From NCBI RefSeq assembly GCF_014646515.1, contig NZ_BMNK01000001.1:164737-228736 (forward strand): a stretch of DNA of 64,000 nt, given 5' to 3'. This DNA comes from Nonomuraea glycinis. GTDB lineage: Bacteria; Actinomycetota; Actinomycetes; Streptosporangiales; Streptosporangiaceae. The notes under the pieces are model-generated. The model ran no database searches, was not told where the DNA came from, and was given only the letters and a program-made list of their open reading frames with translations. The position numbers were made by a program, and so were the translations under genes. Of the stretch, positions 1 through 8,373 are shown piece after piece; the stretch's first letter is position 1; each line of letters opens with the position of its first letter.

Positions 1-1512
1 GACCCCAGCAGGTTCAACATGGCCGTCATGGGCATGCGCCTGGCGCAGCGGGTCAACGGCGTCTCGGAGCTGCACGGCGAGGTCAGCCGGGACATGTTCA
101 AAGAACTTTGGCCGGGATTCGACCTGGACGAGGTGCCGATCGGCTCCATCACCAACGGCGTGCACGCGCCGACCTGGGTGGGGCGCGAGTTCATGGAGCT
201 GGCCGCCCGCGAGGTGCCCTCGCTGCTGGAGAAGGGGCGCGGCTGGGAGAACGTCCACAAGATCCCCGACGCCGAGATCTGGAACATCAGGAGCATCCTG
301 CGGGCCCGCCTGGTCCAGGGCGCCAGGGACCGGCTCCGCAAGTCGTGGCGCGACCGTGGCGCGTCCCCGGCCGAGCTCGGCTGGGTCGACGACGTGCTGG
401 ACCCGGAGGTGCTGACGATCGGGTTCGCCCGGCGGGTGCCGTCCTACAAGCGGCTCACGCTGATGCTGCAGGACCCGGAGCGGCTGACCGAGCTGCTGCT
501 GGACCCGGACAGGCCCGTGCAGATCGTGATCGCCGGCAAGGCGCACCCCGCCGACGAGGGCGGCAAGAAGCTGATCCAGCAGATCGTCAAGTTCGCCGAC
601 CGGGCCGAGGTGCGCCACCGCATCGTCTTCCTGCCGGACTACGACATGACGCTGGGCCAGCTCCTGGTCCAGGGCTGCGACGTCTGGCTCAACAACCCGC
701 TGCGCCCGCTGGAGGCCTCGGGCACCTCCGGCATGAAGTCGGCGCTCAACGGCGGCCTCAACCTGTCCATCCGCGACGGCTGGTGGGACGAGTGGTACGA
801 CGGCACCAACGGCTGGGCCATCCCGACCGCCGACGGGGTGGACGACCCCGACCGGCGTGACGAGCTGGAGGCGACCGCCCTCTACGACCTGATCGAGCAC
901 GAGGTGGCCGACCGCTTCTACGACCGGGCCGGCGACGGGCTGCCGCGCCGCTGGATGGAGATGGTCAAGCACACGCTGACCTCGCTCGGCCCCAAGGTGC
1001 TGGCCGGCCGGATGCTGCGCGACTACGTGGTGGGTCTTTATCTCCCGGCCGCCCGCGCGGCCCATGTGCTGTCGGCCGACTCCCAGGCCGCCGCCAAGGC
1101 GTTCGCCGCCTGGCGGCTCAAGGTCACCAGGGCCTGGCCCGGCGTGCGGGTGGAGCACGTGGAGGGCTCCGGCATCGGCGACACCCCGGAGGTGGGCGCG
1201 TCGCTGGAGCTGCGCGCCACCATCGCGCTGGGCGACCTGGAGCCGGGCGACCTGCTGGTGGAGGCCGCCTACGGCAGGGTCGGCCCGCACGACGAGCTGA
1301 TCCACCCCCACCACCTGGAGCTGACCGCCGGCGACGTGGACGACGACGGCCGGGCCCACTACAGCGGGGTGGTCCCGCTGGATCGGACCGGCGCCTTCGG
1401 CTACACCGTCCGGGTCGTCCCGCACCACCCGCTGGCCGCCGCCAAGGCCGAGCTGGGCCTCATCGCGGTGCCCGAGGAGCCCGCCGGCATGACCAACGGC
1501 ATCCTGCGCTGA
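1..1512 (+). CDS. glgP: Alpha-glucan phosphorylase, C-terminal part (5' end outside window)
   Basis: Glucan phosphorylases release glucose-1-phosphate from glycogen or maltodextrin in the cytoplasm, using pyridoxal phosphate. The reading frame is open from base 1, so the N-terminal part lies outside the window; about 503 C-terminal residues are visible. The segment GTSGMKSALNGGLNLS (codons near 720-770) contains the lysine that binds the cofactor in this family, and the flanking WWDEWYDGTNGWAIP stretch is typical of the actinobacterial branch of the family. The last 130 or so residues form a beta-rich tail seen in that long branch. The stop lies inside the first copy of a tandem repeat. The family call is firm; the exact substrate cannot be read from the sequence. 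Confidence 0.93.
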   Translation, partial: DPSRFNMAVMGMRLAQRVNGVSELHGEVSRDMFKELWPGFDLDEVPIGSITNGVHAPTWVGREFMELAAREVPSLLEKGRGWENVHKIPDAEIWNIRSILRARLVQGARDRLRKSWRDRGASPAELGWVDDVLDPEVLTIGFARRVPSYKRLTLMLQDPERLTELLLDPDRPVQIVIAGKAHPADEGGKKLIQQIVKFADRAEVRHRIVFLPDYDMTLGQLLVQGCDVWLNNPLRPLEASGTSGMKSALNGGLNLSIRDGWWDEWYDGTNGWAIPTADGVDDPDRRDELEATALYDLIEHEVADRFYDRAGDGLPRRWMEMVKHTLTSLGPKVLAGRMLRDYVVGLYLPAARAAHVLSADSQAAAKAFAAWRLKVTRAWPGVRVEHVEGSGIGDTPEVGASLELRATIALGDLEPGDLLVEAAYGRVGPHDELIHPHHLELTAGDVDDDGRAHYSGVVPLDRTGAFGYTVRVVPHHPLAAAKAELGLIAVPEEPAGMTNGILR

Positions 1513-1648
1513 TCCGGCGACCCATGCCTGTGGGGGCCGCCGGCGGCGTGCTGCGCTGATCCGGCGGCACCCACTCATGCCTGTGGGGGCCGCCGGCATC
1601 ACCAGCGAAGCCTCGCGCCGATCCGGCGGCACCCGACCAATCCGCAGG
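1481..1648. repeat. Three tandem copies of the glgP 3' end
   Basis: Copies begin at 1481, 1537 and 1590, each with CCGCCGGC, with unit length about 53-56 bp. Copy 1 contains the last ten codons and stop of glgP. Copy 2 repeats GCTGATCCGGCG and ATGCCTGTGGGGG almost exactly. Copy 3 is more diverged and fades out before the -10 box of the next gene. Degeneration away from the gene suggests the coding end was the source. Confidence 0.85.
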
Positions 1649-1654
1649 CACCGG

Positions 1655-1660
1655 CATAAT
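1655..1660 (+). promoter_or_regulatory. -10 box for the RpiR gene, leaderless start
   Basis: CATAAT lies seven bases before the GTG at 1668, which would put transcription start at or next to the start codon. There is no Shine-Dalgarno sequence in this interval, consistent with a leaderless mRNA. No clear -35 box was seen. Confidence 0.5.
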
Positions 1661-1667
1661 CGGGTCT

Positions 1668-2564
1668 GTGGATGACAGTGGCAACAGCCTGCGGGCAGAC
1701 AATCTGGTGGCGACGGTCCGAGGCTTGCTGCCGTCGCTGACGCCGGCCGCCAGGACCGTCGCCCGTCTGATCCTCGAAGACCCGGCGACCGTGGCGAAGA
1801 GCACCATCACCGAGCTGTCGGCGGCCTCCGGCACCAGCGAGGCCACCATCGTGCGCACCGCGCGGCTGCTCGGCTTCGCCGGCTATCCGCAGCTGCGCCT
1901 GGCCCTGGCGGCGGCAGCGGCCCAGCCCGACCGGCTGGTGCCCGGCGATCTGGCGCCCGACGACCCGCTGTCGGAGGTCATCCAGAAGGTGGCCAGGGCC
2001 GAGTCCGAGGCGATCAACGACACGGTCGCCCAGCTCACCTCCGAGCGGCTCGGCCTGGTGGTCGACGCCATCGTGGGCGCCCGCCGGGTGGACGCCTACG
2101 GGGTGGGCGCCTCCGGGCTGGTGGCGCAGGACGTGGCCCAGAAGCTGCTGCGCATCGGCCTGTCCAGCCACGCCTTCCAGGACGCCCACCTGGCGTTGAC
2201 CAGCGCGGTGCTGCTCAAGGCCGGTGACGTGGCGATCGGCATCAGCACCTCGGGCCAGACGCCCGACGTGATCGAGCCGCTCCGGCGGGCGGGGGAGGCG
2301 GGTGCGACCACCGTCGCGATCACCAACAACCCCCGCTCCGCCATCGCGGAGCTGGCCGAGCACGTGCTCATCTCGGCCGGGCGCGAGACGGAGTTCCGTC
2401 CCGGCGCCCTGGCCAGCCGGATCAGCCAGCTCCTCGTCGTCGACTGCGTCTTCGTCGGCGTCGCCCAGCGCACGTTCGACTCCTCCCAGGAGGCTCTCAC
2501 CAGCACCAGGAGCGCCGTCGCGGAGTTCACCAGACGACCGACCCCCGCACGTCGCCAGCCGTGA
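1668..2564 (+). CDS. MurR/RpiR-family transcriptional regulator
   Basis: A 298-residue cytoplasmic regulator. Residues about 10-85 form the RpiR-type helix-turn-helix (LTPAARTVARLILEDP, then TITELSAASGTSEATIVRTA). Residues about 120-255 form a SIS sugar-isomerase fold (VDAYGVGASGLVAQD and GISTSGQTPDVIEPL), which in this family senses phosphosugars such as N-acetylmuramic acid 6-phosphate. GTG start is chosen because a -10 box sits seven bases upstream. No sugar-catabolic operon is adjacent, so the target is unknown; nearby genes for glucan phosphorylase and muramoyl-alanine amidase make carbohydrate or murein control plausible. Its last codons belong to the first unit of a 44-bp tandem repeat. 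Confidence 0.9.
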   Translation: MDDSGNSLRADNLVATVRGLLPSLTPAARTVARLILEDPATVAKSTITELSAASGTSEATIVRTARLLGFAGYPQLRLALAAAAAQPDRLVPGDLAPDDPLSEVIQKVARAESEAINDTVAQLTSERLGLVVDAIVGARRVDAYGVGASGLVAQDVAQKLLRIGLSSHAFQDAHLALTSAVLLKAGDVAIGISTSGQTPDVIEPLRRAGEAGATTVAITNNPRSAIAELAEHVLISAGRETEFRPGALASRISQLLVVDCVFVGVAQRTFDSSQEALTSTRSAVAEFTRRPTPARRQP

Positions 2565-2696
2565 CGAGGTCCACGAGGCTGACGACCTCCGCGCGTCGTC
2601 AGCCGTATCGAGGTTCATGAGGCTGACGACCTCCGCGCGTCGTCAGCCGTGACGGGGTTCACCAGGCGAACGACACCCGTACGTCGTCGGCCTTCA
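2524..2696. repeat. Four 44-bp tandem repeats between convergent genes
   Basis: Units begin near 2524, 2567, 2611 and 2655 and share GAGGCTGACGACCTCCGCG or close variants followed by CGTCGTCAGCC. Unit 1 contains the end and stop (2562-2564) of the RpiR gene; unit 4 contains the stop (2659-2661 on the minus strand) of the convergent amidase gene; units 2 and 3 are intergenic and nearly identical. The ends of two unrelated genes are thus the same repeat read from opposite strands. Confidence 0.88.
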
Positions 2697-4572
2697 CGAA
2701 CATCACTCGGTGCCCGAACTGGATCTGCAGGTACCTCGTCGTGCCCCGGACGACTTTGTGGCCGGCCGGGTCGAAGGTGACGGCTCGGTAGTACTCCGCC
2801 GCCGCGGGGCCGGCCAGCGTGTACTTCTCGCCCGCCGAGAACGTGTACTGCAGCGGGGTGACCGCCTGGTACGGAATGCCCTCGGGGTAGGCCTCCTGCT
2901 CCGGGTACGCCCTGCCGTACACCGGGACCGTCGCCAGGCCCGGCCTGGGCGTCACCACGAGGCCCGCCGACGGGATGGCGGTCCGCGCGGTCGCCGGGTT
3001 GTGGAACCACGACTTCTGGCCGAGGTACCAGATGGCCGTCCAGTCGCCCTGCCGCTCGGCCACCGCGTAGCGCTGACCGGTGCTCGCCCTGGCGCTGTGG
3101 TCGTACACGCTGTAGAGGGATTCGCCGGTCGGGTGCTTGCCGATGTCCTTGACCAGCGGCGCGTCCTCGCGCGGCGCGGTGCGCAGCCAGACCGTGCCCG
3201 CGCTGAGCGGCGGGCAGTCCGCCTCGGGGTTGGCGCGGTCGCAGCCGTAGAAGTGCGGCTTGTTGGTGGCGAAGTCGGGCCTGATCATGACGCTGCCCGC
3301 CTTCGGGCCGCCGAGCGGGTGCAGGGGGGCGCCGAGCAGCGTGAAGTAGTGCGCCCAGTCCCAGAAGGGGCCCGGGTCCTCGTGCATGCCCCGGACCGTG
3401 GTCGGCAGCGTGCCGGGCACGTTGTCGTGGCCGATGATGTGCGCCCGGTCCAGCGGCACGCCGTGCCTGAGCGCCAGGTAGCGCACCAGCTTGGCCGAGG
3501 TGCGGTACATCGCCTCGGTGTACCAGGTGCCGCCCTCGGCCAGGAAGCCCTCGTGCTCCAGGCCGATGGACTTGGCGTTGACGTACCAGTTGCCGGCGTG
3601 CCAGCCGACGTCCTTGGTCTTGATGTGCTGGGCGATGTGCCCGTCGGTGGAGCGCAGGGAGTAGTGCCAGCTCGCCCCGTAGGTGGCGTCCTGGACCAGG
3701 CCGATCGACGGGCCGAAGTAGCCCTCCATGTCATGGATGACGATGTAGTCGATCTTCTGGCCGGTGGGCCGGTTCGCCAGGTCGTGGTTGCCGTAGTCGT
3801 CCGGCGGCAGCTCCTCGTAGGCGGCCGGGATCCACTCGCACGAGATGGTGCGCGGGCACTCCACGCCGTCCCGGCGCGGCGGGCGCAGGCCCAGCTTCTC
3901 CAGCCAGGTGGCGACCGCGGACAGCCTGGGGACCGGCGCCAGCCTGACCCGCTGGCCGTCGTCGGTGACGCGCTCCTCGCCCGACTTGATGGTGGCGAAG
4001 ACCTCGTCGGCGAAGAACTTGGCCGCCTCGGACTCCGCGGCCCCCGAATAGCGGGCGACCGCGCCGTACCACTGGCCGGGGTCGTCGCTGAGCGGCGCGC
4101 CGAGCGCCTTCTGGTAGTCGGCCAGCAGGGCCGCGCCGCCTCTGATGTTGGCCGCCGGGTCGGTGCGGAGCTCGTCGTGGCTCTCGCCGGTGAGCTGGGC
4201 GGCCTTCTCCATGGTGCGCAGCGAGGCGGGGATCTCGACGGGGGCGGGCGTCCCGGTCGGGGCGGGCATCGGCCTGCTGTCGTCGCCGCGCGGGTCCTCG
4301 GCGCCTTCGGCGTGGTGGTTGGTCCCGGTGTACGCGGCGGCGTCGGTCAGGTGCATGGGCCCGAATCCGGCGTCGTTGCTGGGCCGGCCGGCGTGGGCGT
4401 CCCAGCGTGACTCGAGGTAGGAGACGCCGAGCAGCACGCTCTCGGGCACCTGGAACTCCTCGGCCGCCGCGCTGAAGGCGCGCTGCCGGTCGTCCGGCGC
4501 CGCGGCATGCGCGACCGGGGTGTTGACTAAGGGCAGAATGACGACCGCGGCGATCGCCAGCGCTCTGCGCAT
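2659..4572 (-). CDS. Secreted N-acetylmuramoyl-L-alanine amidase with lysozyme-like N-terminal region
   Basis: A 637-residue exported cell-wall enzyme. Residues 1-23 are a Sec signal peptide ending AHA. About residues 30-200 resemble a lytic-transglycosylase/lysozyme fold (VSYLESRW, GFGPMHL). About 270-410 form an Amidase_2 domain, which cuts the bond between MurNAc and the stem peptide: the zinc ligands are likely the His of IVIHDMEG, the His of GMHEDPGP and the Asp of DPG. The C-terminal 200 residues look like SH3-type wall-binding repeats. AAGGAG lies seven bases before the ATG. Codon 15, in the signal peptide, is the rare TTA. Being twice as long as simple amidases fits a two-domain hydrolase used in wall turnover. 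Confidence 0.88.
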   Translation of the reverse strand: MRRALAIAAVVILPLVNTPVAHAAAPDDRQRAFSAAAEEFQVPESVLLGVSYLESRWDAHAGRPSNDAGFGPMHLTDAAAYTGTNHHAEGAEDPRGDDSRPMPAPTGTPAPVEIPASLRTMEKAAQLTGESHDELRTDPAANIRGGAALLADYQKALGAPLSDDPGQWYGAVARYSGAAESEAAKFFADEVFATIKSGEERVTDDGQRVRLAPVPRLSAVATWLEKLGLRPPRRDGVECPRTISCEWIPAAYEELPPDDYGNHDLANRPTGQKIDYIVIHDMEGYFGPSIGLVQDATYGASWHYSLRSTDGHIAQHIKTKDVGWHAGNWYVNAKSIGLEHEGFLAEGGTWYTEAMYRTSAKLVRYLALRHGVPLDRAHIIGHDNVPGTLPTTVRGMHEDPGPFWDWAHYFTLLGAPLHPLGGPKAGSVMIRPDFATNKPHFYGCDRANPEADCPPLSAGTVWLRTAPREDAPLVKDIGKHPTGESLYSVYDHSARASTGQRYAVAERQGDWTAIWYLGQKSWFHNPATARTAIPSAGLVVTPRPGLATVPVYGRAYPEQEAYPEGIPYQAVTPLQYTFSAGEKYTLAGPAAAEYYRAVTFDPAGHKVVRGTTRYLQIQFGHRVMFVKADDVRVSFAW

Positions 4573-4672
4573 GTACCGCTCCTTGACTGGGGGGTTCTGG
4601 ACCGAGTCAGCGTCTCAATGATTTCCTTCTTCGGCGAGAGTTTTACGAAGGATTTTTTCAGACGTGGCGTTG

Positions 4673-4678
4673 TAGGGT
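4673..4678 (+). promoter_or_regulatory. -10 box TAGGGT, leaderless start of the hydratase gene
   Basis: TAGGGT ends seven bases before the ATG at 4685 and no ribosome-binding site is present, so the mRNA probably begins at the start codon. The 112-bp interval from 4573 also carries the promoter of the divergent amidase gene. Confidence 0.45.
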
Positions 4679-4684
4679 CGGATC

Positions 4685-5458
4685 ATGGCTGAGTACGTGA
4701 ACGTCGAGGTGGCCGATCAGATCGCCACGATCCTGCTGGCCCGTCCCAAGATGAACGCGCTCAACGGCCAGGTCCAGCGGGAGATCGCCGAGGCGGCGCG
4801 GGCGGCGGACGCCGACCCGGAGGTGCACGCCGTCATCCTCTACGGCGGCGAGCGGGTCTTCGCGGCGGGCGCCGACATCAAGGAGATGGCCGGCATGACC
4901 TATGCAGACATGGCCACCCACTCCCGCACGCTGCAGGACTGCTTCACCGCCGTCGCCCGCGTCGGCAAGCCCGTCATCGCCGCCGTCACCGGTTATGCCC
5001 TGGGCGGCGGCTGCGAGCTCGCCCTGTGCGCCGACTTCCGGGTCGCGGGGGAGTCCGCCAAGCTGGGCCAGCCGGAGATCCAGCTCGGCATCATCCCCGG
5101 CGCCGGCGGCACCCAGCGGCTGCCCCGCCTGATCGGCCCGTCCCGGGCCAAGGACCTCATCTACAGCGGCCGGCACGTGCCGGCCGCCGAAGCCCTCGCC
5201 ATCGGCCTGGTCGACCGGGTCGTCCCCGACGCCGAGGTCTACCAGGCCGCCCGCGACTGGGCCGCCACCTTCACCGGCGGCCCCACGGTCGCGCTGCGGG
5301 CCGCCAAGCAGGCCGTGGACCAGGGTTTGGAGGTGGACCTCGACACCGGGCTGGAGATCGAGCGGCTCCAGTTCGCCGGGCTCTTCGCGACGGATGACGC
5401 GAAGATCGGCATGGGGGCGTTCACCGAGAAGTCCACCCCCAAGTTCACCGGCCGCTGA
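4685..5458 (+). CDS. Enoyl-CoA hydratase/isomerase (crotonase family)
   Basis: A 257-residue cytoplasmic crotonase-fold enzyme; it likely hydrates trans-2-enoyl-CoA in fatty-acid or amino-acid breakdown. Visible family marks are the oxyanion-hole segments [10 protein letters not shown] (about 58-67) and [12 protein letters not shown] (about 104-115) and the glutamate-bearing [19 protein letters not shown] (about 136-154). Length is usual for EchA-type enzymes. The 3' end overlaps the convergent xylanase gene by 14 bases, which leaves no room for a terminator between them. Substrate chain length cannot be read from sequence. Confidence 0.92.
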   Translation: MAEYVNVEVADQIATILLARPKMNALNGQVQREIAEAARAADADPEVHAVILYGGERVFAAGADIKEMAGMTYADMATHSRTLQDCFTAVARVGKPVIAAVTGYALGGGCELALCADFRVAGESAKLGQPEIQLGIIPGAGGTQRLPRLIGPSRAKDLIYSGRHVPAAEALAIGLVDRVVPDAEVYQAARDWAATFTGGPTVALRAAKQAVDQGLEVDLDTGLEIERLQFAGLFATDDAKIGMGAFTEKSTPKFTGR

Positions 5459-6545
5459 CCCTTCTGGTGGTCAGCAGCTTGTCGTAGGCCGGTTTCGGGG
5501 CCAGGTTCTCATCCAGCAGGCACGCCGAGCCCTCACCGTCGAACCAGCCCGGGACCCAGGAGTGCCGGTCGGTGAAGCCCCAGACGGTGAACTCCCGGCA
5601 GGCCCGCACGCTGAGGCAGTCGCTCAGCGCCCTGCCGTAGTAGTCCGCCTGGGTGGCGAGCTTCTCCGGCGTCACCGGCAGCACCATGCGCACGTCGAGC
5701 TCGGTGACGGCGATCTCCAGGCCGAGGTCGGCGAAGCGCCGCATGACGTTCGCCCAGTCACCCGGATAGTCGTACTGAATGCCGAGATGGCCCTGGAAGC
5801 CCATGCCGTCGATCGGCACCCGCTGGGCCTGCAGCTGTTTGATCAGGGTGAGGGTGGCCTCGATCTTGGGGACGTTCCACTCCACGTTGTAGTCGTTCAG
5901 GTAGAGCTTGGCGTGCGGGTCGGCGCGGTGCGCCCAGCGGAAGGCGTCGGCGATGTAGCCGGGGCCGAGGTGCGTCAGCCAGATGGTCTGCCGGGGCGTG
6001 CCGTCCTCGTTGAAGGCCTCGTTGACCACGTCCCAGGCCCTGACCTGGCCCTTGTAGCGGCGGACCTGGGTGGTGATGTGGTCGCGCAGGATCTGCCTGA
6101 GCTCGGTGGCGCCGATCGTGCCGTTCTCGACGCCGGTGGTCAGCCAGGCGGGGAGCTGGTTGTGCCAGACCAGCGTGTGGCCGCGCACCTGCTGGCCGTT
6201 GCGGCGCGCGTTGCGCACCACCTCGTCGGCGTCCTGCCAGGTGTACACGCCGCGTTCGGGCTCGACCGACTCCCACTTCATCGCGTTCTCCGCCGTGAGG
6301 TGGTCGAACTCGCGGTTGAGCCGGGCCTTGTAGTCCGGCTCGGCGCGCAGGACGGCGACGTCGACGGCGGAGCCGATGTTGATGCGGAGCTTGCGCGCCA
6401 GGTCCCGCAGGTCCTGCACACGGTGGGGCCCATGCTCGGACCCGTGCTCGGACCCGTGCCCGGGCCCGGTGGCGGTCGCGGACGCGGGTAAGGCGATGGC
6501 CGGCACGGCGAGTGCCAGCGCCAGAGCGAGGATCAGTGGTCTCAT
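5445..6545 (-). CDS. Secreted endo-1,4-beta-xylanase, GH10
   Basis: A 366-residue extracellular enzyme that hydrolyses internal bonds of xylan. The chosen start gives a signal peptide (MRPLILALALALAVPAIALP) and has AAGGAG six bases upstream; a longer in-frame start would bury it. After a short Gly/His/Glu linker comes one GH10 barrel: ENAMKWESVEP, GHTLVWHNQLP, the acid/base Glu in WDVVNEAF and the nucleophile Glu in AVTELDVR, ending with the WGFTDRHSWVPG loop. No carbohydrate-binding module is attached. It stands alone, with no neighbouring xylosidase or sugar transporter, and palindromes lie just upstream. Confidence 0.94.
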   Translation of the reverse strand: MRPLILALALALAVPAIALPASATATGPGHGSEHGSEHGPHRVQDLRDLARKLRINIGSAVDVAVLRAEPDYKARLNREFDHLTAENAMKWESVEPERGVYTWQDADEVVRNARRNGQQVRGHTLVWHNQLPAWLTTGVENGTIGATELRQILRDHITTQVRRYKGQVRAWDVVNEAFNEDGTPRQTIWLTHLGPGYIADAFRWAHRADPHAKLYLNDYNVEWNVPKIEATLTLIKQLQAQRVPIDGMGFQGHLGIQYDYPGDWANVMRRFADLGLEIAVTELDVRMVLPVTPEKLATQADYYGRALSDCLSVRACREFTVWGFTDRHSWVPGWFDGEGSACLLDENLAPKPAYDKLLTTRRVSGR

Positions 6546-6586
6546 CGGTGCTCCTTGACGGCGACGGGGGGCAGGGCGCACGCCTT

Positions 6587-6621
6587 CGAAACTTTCGGAC
6601 ATACGACGATATATTTCGTCG
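6587..6621. promoter_or_regulatory. Candidate operators upstream of the xylanase gene
   Basis: CGAAACTTTCG (6587-6597) is an odd-length palindrome of the GAAAnTTTC kind used by LacI-type xylanase/xyloside repressors in actinomycetes. A second inverted repeat, CGACGA-6-TCGTCG, lies at 6604-6621. Both are within 80 bases upstream of the xylanase ATG. The regulator is not in the window, so the assignment is inference. Confidence 0.45.
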
Positions 6622-6765
6622 AATGCCGGAAACGTAAGCGGGGACGGCGATGGCGTCAACACCCTTGTCAGGATTTTCCGGACGGGAATGCGCGGCCGCG
6701 GCAGTCATACAGATCTTGGCTGGCACGTCCTGACGGGGATGGGTTTGCCACTATGGTGGCGTTTC

Positions 6766-7122
6766 ATGAAGCGCGTCCTCGTCCCCTCCCGGCTGCGTTC
6801 GGCGGTGCGCAGCTGGTTCGACTCCCGCTACATCTCCATAACTGACCATCGTCAGGACATCAGGGACGCCCTGTGGGAGGTGCAGACCCTGCGCCGGGAG
6901 ATGGCCACCCTTCAGGGCGAGGTCGAGCGGCTGCGAAGCTCGGGACCGCCCGTGAAGGGCGGCGTGGACAAGGCCACCTTCGACCAGACGCGCAAGCTCG
7001 CCCAGGAGACCGCCAAGGCGCTCGACGGGCTGCTGCGCAACGAGGTGCTCCTCTGGCAGGCGGTCGACGACCTCAAGTCCCGGCTGCCGGCGCCCGAGAG
7101 CGAGGAGCGGCCGTGCGCGTGA
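6766..7122 (+). CDS. Small coiled-coil protein paired with a PP-loop protein
   Basis: About 118 residues from the ATG at 6766; an in-frame ATG at 6739 would add nine residues (MGLPLWWRF). The N-terminus is basic (MKRVLVPSRLRSAVRSW). About residues 30-65 have heptad spacing typical of a coiled coil (DALWEVQTLRREMATLQGEVERLRS), and a second helix follows (DQTRKLAQETAKALDGLLRN). No signal peptide or membrane helix is clear. Its last ten bases overlap the next gene, so the two are probably co-translated. I do not recognise a function. Similar small coiled-coil proteins occur among cell-surface glycan genes in actinobacteria, but this link is weak. Confidence 0.7.
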   Translation: MKRVLVPSRLRSAVRSWFDSRYISITDHRQDIRDALWEVQTLRREMATLQGEVERLRSSGPPVKGGVDKATFDQTRKLAQETAKALDGLLRNEVLLWQAVDDLKSRLPAPESEERPCA

Positions 7123-8357
7123 GCTGGGCCGCGGGCAGACTGACCTTCCGCCTGGACCCCGAGGACGAGATCACCGGCAGGGCCGCCGACGGGCACCCGG
7201 TCAAGCTGGCCATCAACACCTGCACCCTGCACGACGTGCCGGAGGACGCGCACCCCGACCTGTTCGCCGTCGCCGCCTGGACCGTGGTCGCGCCGTGGAC
7301 GCGCAGGAGGATCACCTTCGACCGGGCCGTCTCCGCCGGCCTGGCCGCCGCGCTGCACGACGGGTGGGGGATCGAGGCCGGGCCCGTGGGCGCCGAGCCG
7401 CGCCCGGCCGGGCGGCGGCTGGCGATCTCCTACAGCGGCGGCGCCGACTCCGTGGCCGCCGCGGCGATCTACCCTGAGGCCCCGTTCGTGCACTTCAAAC
7501 GGGTCTCGCACGAACGGGTGCCGAACCGCTGGCAGCACTACCGCTCCGACGTGCTGGCCGACCTCGCGAGCAGGACCGGGCGCGAGCTCACCGTCGTGCC
7601 GTCCGACCTGGAGTTCACCCTGGCCGAGCCCAGGCCCGGCTATCCCGAGCACCACGCCGTCGCGGCGGGGGCGCTGCTGCTGGCCGACCGGCTGGACCTC
7701 GGCGGCCTGGCCTTCGGCTACGAGCTCGGCTCCCGCTGGCTGGGCGGCGGCCGCTACGTCAAGCGCTACACCCCGGACAACCCCATGTGGGCGCCGCACG
7801 GCGCGTGGGGGCGGCTGTTCGCCGCGGCGGGCGTGCACATCGTGCTGCCGGTGGGCGGCGTGAGCGAGGCCGTCACCATGCGCCTGGCCCTGGACTCCGA
7901 TCTCAAGGATCAGGTCCGCTGGTGCCTGACCGGCGTCAAAGGCCCCTGCCGCACCTGTGCCAAGTGCCTGTACAAAGAGCTCATCCAGGCCGCCGTCGAG
8001 CGCCGCCCGCTCGACACCCCCATCACCGCCGACCATCCGCGCGCCGCCAAGTGGCTCCGCCCGCCCCCGTACGGCGGTCAGGAGATGGTCGAGTACGGCC
8101 TCGCCCGCGTCCCCGGCATCGAGCGGACCCTCTTCGGCGGGATCATGCACCACTTCGACGCCACCGAGGAGTCCACGAGCTGGCTCGATCACTGCTACCC
8201 GCCCGCGATCGAGGAGATCGCCGCTCCCTGGCGCGGCAGGGCGGCCGCCTTCATGACCTCGGAGGTCGGCCTCATGACGCGCGAGGAGGCGCTCCGGGTG
8301 GAGACGTGGGGCACCGCCGGGCAGGGCACGCCGCCCACCCGGAAGAATGCGGTGTGA
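7113..8357 (+). CDS. PP-loop ATP-pyrophosphatase-like protein with Cys4 motif
   Basis: A 414-residue cytoplasmic protein from a GTG start preceded at five bases by GAGGAG. Residues 107-113 read YSGGADS, a PP-loop like that of QueC, tRNA thiolases and asparagine synthetases, which adenylate a substrate using ATP. A Cys cluster, C271-x7-C279-x2-C282-x2-C285, resembles the zinc site of QueC (7-cyano-7-deazaguanine synthase). The N-terminal 95 residues match nothing I know, and QueC itself is about half this length. No other queuosine or deazapurine genes are nearby. It overlaps the preceding coiled-coil gene. The substrate is unknown; the ATP-pyrophosphatase fold is inferred from motifs only. 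Confidence 0.78.
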   Translation: MRVSWAAGRLTFRLDPEDEITGRAADGHPVKLAINTCTLHDVPEDAHPDLFAVAAWTVVAPWTRRRITFDRAVSAGLAAALHDGWGIEAGPVGAEPRPAGRRLAISYSGGADSVAAAAIYPEAPFVHFKRVSHERVPNRWQHYRSDVLADLASRTGRELTVVPSDLEFTLAEPRPGYPEHHAVAAGALLLADRLDLGGLAFGYELGSRWLGGGRYVKRYTPDNPMWAPHGAWGRLFAAAGVHIVLPVGGVSEAVTMRLALDSDLKDQVRWCLTGVKGPCRTCAKCLYKELIQAAVERRPLDTPITADHPRAAKWLRPPPYGGQEMVEYGLARVPGIERTLFGGIMHHFDATEESTSWLDHCYPPAIEEIAAPWRGRAAAFMTSEVGLMTREEALRVETWGTAGQGTPPTRKNAV

Positions 8358-8373
8358 TGAGAAGGAGCGGCGG

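Noticed and set aside
2710..4410. A 566-codon plus-strand open frame opposite the amidase
   Set aside because: The minus-strand product has signal peptide, ribosome-binding site and catalytic motifs; this one has none.
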